Below, piece by piece: positions 21,726-30,949 of a stretch of 64,000 nt of DNA. Made by a program: the position numbers and the translations under genes. Each line of letters begins with the position of its first letter. The first letter of the stretch is position 1. The notes beneath the pieces are model-generated. The model ran no database searches and was not told where the DNA came from. It saw only the letters and a list, made by a program, of their open reading frames with translations. Origin of the DNA: Axinella damicornis (taxonomy: Eukaryota; Porifera; Demospongiae; Axinellida; Axinellidae); contig OZ007511.1 of NCBI GenBank assembly GCA_963931865.1, positions 12,622,081-12,686,080 of the forward strand, given 5' to 3'.

Positions 21726-24700
21726 TCACAATGGGATACAATCGTAGTTAAGAGGAGTTTGCTCCAAACTTACAATGACATTGGTGGATACAGATAGAGG
21801 GAAGAAGTTTTGTAAGATTTTGCATAATGCATATGTATCGTGCACCTTTTGTCGTTTTAAATTTGCTTTTGCGTTGGTGTGGCGTTCCTCTATGTTGCAG
21901 TGATTATAATTTGAAGGATATCTTGAGCCAACTTTCCCTGCAAGATCAAAATCTATGATCCAAGCTGCTTTGTCATCCGTTTCACTGAATACAAGGTTCT
22001 CTTTTCTCATGTCACCATGAACGTAGCCTTCATTATGAAGTTTCTCAAGGTCTTTCAAGATGGTCGCAAATTGTTTCACCGTACGTGGAGTGTGTGATCC
22101 TTCAATGTACGCATACTCAAGGCACAAAGCACGCTTGTCATTGGTAAGTGGGAGCAGTTGGATGTTGGGTATGTAATTCTTACAAATTGAACGAATGGCA
22201 TCAAGATTAGGTTTAACGTTCTTAAAAAATTGTGTATCATAGAATTTAGAGACCGTATTTCCTGAGCAAAACACACGAGCATTCTCTCCCTGATCAAGCG
22301 CTTCACCTTTATAGCCATTCATTGGTTCAATACCAGGAGCTTCCATTGAGAGAGGGTGGTCAATAAGGCTGTGAACTGCTGCATACAAGACAGCAAAGAA
22401 ACTTCTTGCTTCATCACGAGACAAATAGACACTGCAGACGTCTATTGCCAACACATACCCATTATTGTCTATCACTACGTACAGTTCAGCCTTCTCCTCG
22501 GAAATAGCTAGTCCAAGGAGTAAACCCCATTCATCCTTTTCGAGTAGTTTCATTGCTTTGATACAATAAGCCCATGTTTCCTTTCTTGACTTCTCCCTGC
22601 CTTCGTTCTTTATGTCAGATAATAGTACTGGTGTGCAAGGACAGTTCTCCCTCAGCTGAACGACAAACATGTTAGGCGATTGTACTCCTTGTCCTTGTCG
22701 AAACACTGGAAGCTGATGGCAACATGCACCTTTGGACTTTTGGTCGTCACGAAAAAGAAATCGATCAAGTGAACGAGCAAACATTGCAGACTTCGTTTGT
22801 TCAGCAGTTCGTAATTCCTCATCGCCAATGACTCCTTGCTCAATGCTGCTGGTGTGGAATTCAGAGATTGTTCTGAACTCCTCAACCACAGTCGCCACGA
22901 CATCTCTTGGAATGTTATAGACAATTGTCTGAAGGGTAACTGCGACTGGGTCTGTTGCGGCTGGGGCATTTTGTAATCTCCAAAAGTGGTCATAGATCTC
23001 CATTGCAAACCAGTGGCTGTAAAGTGGTGATTGGTGAACATGCTTGTTGAGTTCGGTGGACGAGCAGTTGGCAAATGCTGACGGAGATTTAGTGATAGAT
23101 GCGTGGGCGGCTATATACACAAGAGAGAACCCGCATAAAATATTACATTATCCCTGTGGAGTATTTACAGCATTACAGTTTAATATTATACTAGTTAAAG
23201 TAACGCTACGAGTACACTACGAGAAATATTACACAAGGGCGTGGTCAATAGAGGCTATATAGCACGAGGCAAAGCCAAGTTCTATATTTGCCTCGAGACC
23301 ATGCCCGCATGCAATATTTTCCATAGTGGACGAGCGTAAGCGGTACTTTAACTGGTTTATTGCAATGTGTACGGAGCACTGGACATACCTATTTTCTGCT
23401 TCTTGTGTCGTGGTTGTCCTGAAAAAATAAAAACCCATAATTTAGTCAAGCCTACAGCACACGGAACACAGTTGCAGGTTTTCTTTGGGAGGGTTGTTCA
23501 AGTGTTCAGGCCAATAACTTGGAGGCTCCACCCCCAGTAATATCAGAGAATGCGGTAGCGTTCTCTATTTAGGGATGGCTAAGGAAATTTCGAAATACCA
23601 TACTGATGCACCAGCAGGAAAACGGCCAAAGAAGCTACTACCCCCCAAACCAAGCATGCAGACAGAATGATACTGCCTAGCAGTTCACAAAAACACTCGC
23701 AAACGTACCTGAGAGTACGCGGGAGTCGAGTAATAAGTCGCCGTAAAATTCCGATTTCATCATCTTCTTCTTCTTTCTCATTGACTAGCATAGCTGGACA
23801 ACAAAGCATTTCCTGAGCTAGTTCGCTCACAGAACAACATCGCTTTCGTCGTAGTAGCTCCTTTCGGCCCTTTTCACTACATACTGGCAAGAACGGCACT
23901 GCTGGCTAGCTACGATTCCGTGAATTGCTAGCACGAAGTCGACGTCATTTTGATGCAACCAGAGGTCACGCATGCCAAATGCGCATGCGCAGTTCACATG
24001 CAAACGCACGTTGCATTCTTTTTCACAGCATTTTGGGCACTTGGTGATCAGTTGAATCCTTGTGAATCCATCATCTGGTGCCTCGCTACCGCTGCGAGGA
24101 ATTTCTACCAACCTGTTCTTGCCAAGATCTATCGTGACTATGCCATCATGGAGGCGCGGCTTTCTTTTCATGACGTAACTACAGTGCGGAACATGTATAT
24201 ACCACCAATACTGTGAGTGAGGCTAGAGTTTTGGAATACTCATATTATTAGTGGAAATAGAATGAAGCATCAAAGCCTGCTCAGTACCCAGCAGAAGGTT
24301 CACATCCATCAAGGCAATTAATAAAATCTAACATCAGGAAAGTTACGCATTCCATGCGCTCAAAAAACCTCGAAACAAAAAATATTCTTACAAAAATTAC
24401 AAACAATTTAGTGATGGCCACCCCGATCGACTCCCGAAAAAGCAGACAAACAAGGAATGCCATTAACCAGCCTCAGTCCCATCCCATCCCTAAATTCTAC
24501 ATTTTCAATGGGATGGGACTGAGGATGGTTAATGGCATTCCTTGTTTGTCTGCTTTTTCGGGAGTCGATCGGGGTGGCCATCACTAAATCGTTTGTAATT
24601 TTTGTAAGAAATTTTTTTGTTTCTAGTACATGTACCAGTAAGCAATGGTCTCCCAGTCTACTCCTATTCTACTCCCATTCTAGTGCCATTCTACAGCCAT

Positions 24701-25631
24701 CCTATGGCAATTCTACTGTCATTCCACTGCCCACTCTACTGCCATTCCACTGCCCACTCTACTGCCATTCCACTGCTCATTCTACTCCCATTCTAGTGCC
24801 ATTCTACAGCCATCCTATGGCAATTCTACTGTCATTCCACTGCCCACTCTACTGCCATTCCACTGCCCACTCTACTGCCATTCCACTGCTCATTCTACTC
24901 CCATTCTAGTGCCATTCTACAGCCATCCTATGGCAATTCTACTGTCATTCCACTGCCCACTCTACTGCCATTCCACTGCTCATTCTACTGCCATTCAACG
25001 GCGATTCTTATGCCACTCTACTACAACCATTCTACTAGTCACTGCACACATTCACATTTCTGTCAAAGCATGACACTGAGTAAGCAATGGTCTCCTCACC
25101 TTCTTGTTCAAGCAGCTCAATCAGCAGTGGACTATCCGCAGAGGTGTTGTAGTGACTAATGTTGGCACCACGGTTCACCTTCACATCATTAAACTTCACA
25201 GTCACCAGGCCAAGAGCAATGCCATCAAGGTTTTCCACTGAAAGGGCAGCTTTCATTGCATGAAACACATTAGTATCTGGCGATACTTCGATGCTGATCG
25301 GCTCCCTATCCGTCACACAAAACCAGACCTCCACCTGAAATGTTAGAGGTGGGTGAATAAATCCACGAGATTCGGCCACAACACAATTAGGTGGCTAGAG
25401 ATTACGACTCAATAGGGCAGGTGCGGCAGTGACAAGGACATAACTTATATACTGGACCTAATCCTGAACTACGCGCACGCTGTGGTTTCTTTGTCATTGT
25501 TTGTACTTAATCCGAGACTACAACTTAATAGGGCAGGTGCGGCAGTGACAAGGACAAATCACCCCCAACTATACCTCCTTTCCTAGTGCTCCACTGGGTC
25601 CGGGTGCTGGGTCTGTCTCCATTGCTGCCAT
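21726..25631 (-). CDS. Crinkler-like header plus kinase-like protein
   Basis: Three exons (25631-25575, 25334-25100, 23110-21726) join in phase: 1677 nt, 558 aa. Residues 20-97 (VEVWFCVTDREPISIEV to LLIELLEQE) look like the ubiquitin-fold header of Crinkler-type effectors. A middle region (about 190-345) holds LLSDIK followed by KETWAY, which could be a PD-(D/E)xK nuclease core (Asp263, Lys265). The C-terminal part is kinase-like: candidate ATP-lysine in NTVSKFYD (Lys386), catalytic loop HGDMRKEN (462-469) and IIDFD (Asp484) in place of DFG. As I recall, such header-nuclease-kinase proteins are known from oomycetes, chytrids and a few animals. Function here is unknown; a nuclear or defence-related role is only inference. 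Intron 2 (about 2 kb) holds two foldbacks and a repeat array. Kinase domain is firm; header and nuclease calls are tentative. Confidence 0.72.
23191..23355. mobile_element. Imperfect foldback in intron
   Basis: CTAGTTAAAGTAACGCTACG at 23191 faces CGTAAGCGGTACTTTAACTGG at its right end. The interior holds inverted GAGGCAAA and GGGCGTGGTC/GACCATGCCC words. Arms are about 75 bp and diverged. Confidence 0.65.
24373..24622. mobile_element. Foldback element, ~114-bp arms
   Basis: Arms 24373-24487 and 24510-24622 are almost perfect reverse complements around a 22-bp loop. Both contain GGGAGTCGATCGGGGTGGCC or its complement. It sits in intron 2 of the header-kinase gene. Confidence 0.88.
24633..25030. 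repeat. CATTCTACT-type repeat, copy 2
   Basis: Three long units of about 120-130 bp, each containing CAGCCATCCTATGGCAATTC, repeat with few changes. It is the same family as 20773. The starting words TAAGCAATGGTCTCC also occur at 25081, next to the exon 2 donor of the header-kinase gene. Confidence 0.88.
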
Positions 25632-25697
25632 GCTAAAACACCAGAGGATCGTAGCAGAAGGGTTGAAATGTTTCTTACTCACGTGCACCCAGTTAGG

Positions 25698-26353
25698 GTT
25701 AGTGCAAAACCTGGACTCTGGACTCTGGACTGGACCGTGGACTGGACTCTGGACTGGATTTTGGACTGGATATTGGACTCAATCATTCATGGCCCAGAAG
25801 GCATACAGAAGACCAAGCTGGTCCACAACAAATACAACACACACACATGATCAGTTGGTTCAAGCTCAACAGCTAGCACGCTCTGTTCCACTTCCATCAA
25901 GTGACCAGGGTTCTGATGTTGTCTGATATCTGTAGAAATAATCCCGTAGGATAGAGCCCATCGTCAGCAGAGAACTTAACACACAATGTCGTCATCACAG
26001 GCACGAAATCAGTCTTGTAGCTCACTCAGACAGCAAACTGTATAACAATCGACGGCACATGCTCTATTCTGCCAAAAACGACCAGAATCTGAGATTCCTG
26101 ATATTTGCCCCAGCAGAAATAATCCTGTCGGATAGAGCCCCAGCCTCCACCAGCAGATCTCAGGGTAGCCACTCCACGTCGTCCCCACTTAAGTTCCCAT
26201 AGGCATCCACTGAGACAGAGATATAGCGACCTCCGACATGCCTTCTGGGCCATGCGTACGAAGTCAAGTCCAATATCCGGTCCAAAATGCAGTCCAAAAT
26301 GCAGTCCAGAGTCCAGTCCACGGTCCAGTCCAGAGTCCAGAGTCCAGGTTTTG
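25698..26353. repeat. Inverted pair of GGACTGG minisatellite arms
   Basis: Left arm 25698-25805 and right arm about 26236-26353 are reverse complements. Each begins at GCAAAACCTGGACTCTGGAC, runs through (GGACTGGACTYT)-like repeats and ends at ATGGCCCAGAAGGCAT. The spacer has direct copies of GAAATAATCC followed by GGATAGAGCC (25931 and 26117). Confidence 0.85.
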
Positions 26354-26364
26354 CACCAACCCGC

Positions 26365-27060
26365 AAAGTTATCCGCCGAGTGACTTCCGGTATACTTTTC
26401 CGCGGCCGGCCGCCGACTCGAAACTTTGCTCAAGAACCCCGCAGTGTGTATTGTGCTCCTTTTGGAGTACAAGTACAGAAGTACAACTTGTCAGTACAGG
26501 AGGAGCATGGGGAGTATAATCGCAAAGCCTGCAGGCTGGATAACTGCTGTGAGTTAGGATCCTGTCAACAATGCTATGCAGTCAAATTTCATACACTTGG
26601 AGTATCACTGATTCTGCCCCCAAATCTCACCGTTTTCTTCTGTCTGAGGGTGACGTTGGTGTATTCAAATTTGAATGCCCAACTCTTTTAGTTGCATGTA
26701 ATTGACCCAATTGGTTCATGCTATGGCCTCATGTATAACTAAGGTAGGGCGGGGTAATTCGGGCCACGGGGTAATTCGGGCCACTTCAACGTTGTAACAG
26801 GAAAGAAGCATCCATTGGATTCTTGCTTCTAGTGAGTTGTAGGCAGGTTGAGTCCCTGGATATACATGGCCAGAAGTTTGCCTAAAGTCTGAGTCCGTTT
26901 TTAGTTAACGTTGACCTGAAGTTGAAGTGGCCCGAATTACCCCGCCCTACCTTACTTTTGATGACCGTTATAGTTTGCAGAAAGGAATTGATTCACCTGA
27001 GTATGTCGTACATACATGTTACGCACAGCATGAAATGGCATACTGTCTGGCACATTTCAA
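26365..27060. repeat. Segmental duplicate, copy 1
   Basis: Shares with 27850-28390 in direct orientation CCGCCGAGTGACTTCCGGTA, CCCCGCAGTGTGTATTGTGC, GGTTCATGCTATGGCCTCAT and GCACAGCATGAAATGGCATA, in the same order. Copies differ by indels and by the MITE at 26742. Confidence 0.9.
26742..26952. mobile_element. TA-flanked MITE (Tc1/mariner-like)
   Basis: Terminal inverted repeats begin AGGTAGGGCGGGGTAATTCG and agree for 26 bp; the GGGTAATTCGGGCCAC word is duplicated inside the left end. TA dinucleotides flank both ends (26740-26741, 26953-26954). The duplicate copy near 28215 lacks the insert and has a single TA at the matching place. Confidence 0.92.
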
Positions 27061-27538
27061 CCATGAAACCATGTAAGAAGCGGAGGGCATAGGCAGTAGT
27101 GTTTCCTCTTCGGAGAATGAGTTTCGGGGGCATACTACCGAGACGTACAGTACGATGCAGAAGGTACTAGCTATGATCAAACATGTACAAGTATATTACA
27201 TGCTGGCCAGGGGCAGGGGGCTGAGGGGGGGGAGGAACTCAGATGAATCTCTGGACAACAGTCCCAAGACTCACCACAGAGCACAAAGGTTTCAAACCTC
27301 CATCCCCTCGAAGTCATGTGCGTATTTGGGGGAGTGTGGTACTGTATATAGTCGCTTGGTATGACAGTTGAACCTGTGGGTAAAAGTGAATATGTGAGCT
27401 GCGATTAATAGCACACCACCATGGTATGTGTTGTGTAGTGATGGTCTGTGCCTATGCCCATGGCTCAGTGACTATAGTATCCAGTTGTAGTGAAATGAGT
27501 GTTTTACGTTGTGATGAACTTTCTCTTTTACTCACTCA

Positions 27539-27540
<2 letters not shown>

Positions 27541-27608
<68 letters not shown>
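27541..27608. repeat. (CA)n microsatellite
   Basis: About 33 uninterrupted CA units ending in a CAG that could serve as a splice acceptor. Confidence 0.95.
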
Positions 27609-27609
<1 letters not shown>

Positions 27610-27741
27610 CAGCCAAAAGAAACCTGGCATGTCACCACGATTCCAGTCAAGTTTTTTTCCCTGCTGTAGCCCCCTCTCCCCTCCACTCACCTCCACCAAT
27701 GGAAGGAGGGGGCAAGGACGATTTTCAACCTATATACCACA
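27609..27741 (+). other. Exon-like patch, no gene assigned
   Basis: Open between a CAG after the (CA)n tract and a CAG|GTAAGG donor, coding for a proline-rich stretch with MEGGGKDDFQPIY. I found no partner exon and no family. It may be an exon of an unrecognised plus-strand gene or chance. Confidence 0.2.
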
Positions 27742-27849
27742 GGTAAGGGGGAGGGAGGAGGTGGTGTGACAAGGGAGTGTGTGAGGGGGAGGGAGGAGTG
27801 GAGCCATTAATTTTGCTAGTGGTGCTGGATCAGTATTACCAGCTTCAAG

Positions 27850-28390
27850 TTATCTGCCGAGTCATCTGCCGAGTCATCCGCCGAGTGACTTCCGGTATAC
27901 TTTTCCGCGGCCACCGACTCGTAACTTTGCATAGGAACCCCGCAGTGTGTATTGTGCTTCCTACAGGAGGAGCAAAAACCGTACAGGCTGAGTTAAGGTC
28001 CGTCAACTATGCTATGCAGTCTCAGTGCCAAAATTCATAAACTGAAACACTATTTCGTATACTTATATATGAAGTATCATTGATTTTTTGTCTCTACCCA
28101 AAATCCCTTTCTGCTGTCTGAGGGTGACGTTAGTGGCTAACTTGAATGTCCAACTCTTTAGCTGTGCACATGTAAATGACCCGATTGGTTCATGCTATGG
28201 CCTCATATATAAGTACTCATGATAACCGTTATATTTTGCAGACAGGAAATTATTGATTCACCTGACTATGTCGTACGTATGCACAGCATGAAATGGCATA
28301 TATAGTCTCACGTGGTCCAGACCCTTCCTGCATTGTGGGAAGGGTCTGGGCCACGCAAGATTAGAAATGGCATACTGTCAGGTACATTAT
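27850..28390. repeat. Segmental duplicate, copy 2
   Basis: Partner of 26365-27060 in direct orientation. Here the GCCGAGTCATC word is locally triplicated (27854-27885) and the MITE is absent. Confidence 0.88.
28303..28358. repeat. Hairpin with GGTCCAGACCC arms
   Basis: CACGTGGTCCAGACCCTTCC faces GGAAGGGTCTGGGCCACG around a 9-base loop. It looks like a short palindromic element different from the TAGCCTCG family. Confidence 0.75.
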
Positions 28391-30177
28391 TTATATACCA
28401 TTGACAGTTTCAGAATCTCGAGGGTTGGGTACCGCAGGCCAGACTGGCCTGCGAGACTAGGTACTGGCTACCAACGGAGAGGGCTGTCCAGGTATGCAGT
28501 ATGCTTGAAACTGAACTGCATGCATTGTGTAAAACAAACTTCACTACCAAGTCTTTAACAAAAGGAAGTGGATATTGGTCCAGCAGGAAGTAGCTCATTC
28601 AGCACTGGCCATGGACTAACCTACCCTAACCATTGCAATTCCTGCGGTACTAATAATTAAGCACTTCATAGAGAAAAGGATATCCAATTAGCTAGCTAAT
28701 CTATGAACTTTGGCCACGTTCCCAGGCCGTTCCCACTGCCAGTATTGATTGCTTGCAGTATGAAATATGGTGGGGTCGAGGCCTGGGAGATCCGGTCACG
28801 TGCGGTGCCATCAGGTAGACACATGGAGGGCAATGCCCAACGAAGATTCTCGATGTCCTTTCTTGTACTGTCCATCCAAAGGTTAGATATCAGCAAGGCA
28901 GGTGATTGATATAGGTATTGTAACGGTCGGTCACCACCCCCCATGTGTTTACCGTCTGTCTACCGGATGTCATCGCACTTGTCCAGCTCTCCCAGGCCTT
29001 CCTTTCCCCACCGTATTTATACTGGTGGTGGGAACAGCCTGGTAACAAGGCTATATGAATTGTACTTTTCAAGGATTCTGGCAGCCATCCAAGTCCATGT
29101 AATCCTAGAGAATGAACTGAAGACATACCTTATACCACACAGGCAAGTGGGGTGACACTCCCACTCCCATATTCACTGTAGTCACAGTTGCGACAGGGCA
29201 TTTTGACCCTGCATACTAACGTAGGGGTGGAATCGCTACGTATTCTTCTGTATTATACTCAAGTGTAAAAGATGTGCATGCGGTCAAACGGTCAATGGCT
29301 GAAACACAGTGCAGTCAAACGGTCAAGTGTCTTTCTACAAATAATTCTTGCGCCCGGTCGCAGCTGTGACTGTCACGTCTATGGAAGTGTCACGCCCTTC
29401 ATACATGATATTGTATAATGGTTGCTGTAGTGAAATGTAATAAGCCGTTAGAAATAGCTACAGTATTTTAACTACAGCAAGGTAGCTTCAAACAGTCATG
29501 TTAGCAGCTGACACTAGCTGTTGTAGAGACAGCTAGTGAGTGCCATATCTTGTAGCTGTATTGCTCTGTTCCATCCATATATTGCTGATGCCAGTCATTG
29601 GAGCTGATCAATTAAGTTCGGCGTACTTTCTACAAAGAAAGACTTAGTACGTATTCTCTGTACATGTACCTTTTGCAGAGTTATAGCAGGTTTTGTTCTG
29701 TTCTCTGAATTTGTAATGAAGTTGAAGTCAATAATACAAAATCATGACAGTGTTGAATTTGTGCATACATTCATGGCATGCATGTATATGTCAAGATGAG
29801 CTTCTGACAGTCACAGTAATGTTGGCAAGCAAAAATCAGTGCAAGGCGTCTTGGCGTTGGTGTTCATTCATGAATTATTGTACAGGCAGTGATCAGTAAC
29901 GACTAGAACTTCCATCAGGGAAGAAGAGCTAGAGAGAGGGATCGAGGGGGAGGGAGGGGAGACAGATTGAGGGTAGGAAGGGAGGAGGAAGATGAGTATT
30001 AGAATTATAATATATAGATAATCGTTTAAATGTTAACAGGGAATAACTCAATCAACCAACAACTGAAGGGGCCGGAATACAGAGAAGGAGCTATCCAGAC
30101 GCATGCAGAACCAACCAGTGAGCTTGTTACCACAAGTACGTGACTAATCCCTTGAAAAATGAAGGCGAAAAATTTTT

Positions 30178-30239
30178 CCGCGCTTCGCGCGGACTGATTG
30201 GCGCTACGCGCCTCTATGCACTGCCTTCGGCAGCGTGCA
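30178..30239. repeat. Three consecutive GC-rich hairpins
   Basis: CCGCGC-TTC-GCGCGG, GGCGC-TAC-GCGCC and CTGCC-TTC-GGCAG occur within 62 bp, each with a three-base loop. It resembles a dispersed repeat end; a related CCGCCTTCGGCAG word occurs near 38538. Confidence 0.8.
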
Positions 30240-30949
30240 ATTGTGTTATTAGCCCCCCCACTTTTTCGTAGCTGTCTCCGCCCCTGTATTAGGTGACTCA
30301 CAGCCAGCACGCTGCTGTGCACGGGTGTTCTACGTCCCAAATTCTGTCAACAGCTGAAAAATGGACTTCGTTATCACAAGAGATCTTGCCAACCACAACA
30401 CTGTAAGTATCCATGACGGTCACAGTGGGTCCCGGGTAAGGGATGTATGTATTTCATTTTGCTTCTGCGTTTCAGAATAAGGTCATTTGCAAATCGTGCA
30501 TCCCTTCTTGAATGGAAGGTTGGTGTTGGGGTGTTTCTGGTCCTTTTTTGATTGTAGATGATTTGGCAATAAAACGAATCCAACTATGGATAATTCAGCT
30601 ATAAGAATGGATTATCCATGCAGTTTCTTCATCGCAATATATATATACAGAGCTAGTGCTAGTCTATATGTGAAACAACTAATCCACAGTGCATTTTGAT
30701 GACTTTGATATGCACAACATGCATGCAGTCACTAATAGATGACTGTGGGATAATGCAGCAGGCAATGCAACATGATCGTTTTGGGTGATAATGTTCCCAG
30801 GTGCTTCCATATATAGATCCCCCTAGCAAGCCTGGGCATGCTGTATGTATCAGTAAGATTTTTCATTGCAAACGAAAACCCAATCATTCTTCATGATCAA
30901 GCAAACAAGATAAAGGGTACACACTTATCTCAATACTGGTATACGGGTC

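Larger units (their letters stand above)
25632..30949. other. Long repeat-rich intergenic region
   Basis: Contains an inverted GGACTGG minisatellite pair (25698-26353), a direct duplication (26365-27060 and 27850-28390) with a TA-flanked MITE in one copy, a (CA)n tract, one exon-like patch (27609-27741), a hairpin (28303-28358), and three consecutive GC-rich hairpins (30178-30239). I found no gene that can be assembled. Confidence 0.55.

Noticed and set aside
23229..23438. 69-codon minus-strand frame upstream of the kinase exon
   Set aside because: It reads through a foldback element, and the kinase exon joins the header exon in phase without it.
30361..30403. ATG followed by fourteen codons and a GTAAGT donor
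   Set aside because: No plus-strand exon follows before the minus-strand Kelch-Roc gene; likely chance.
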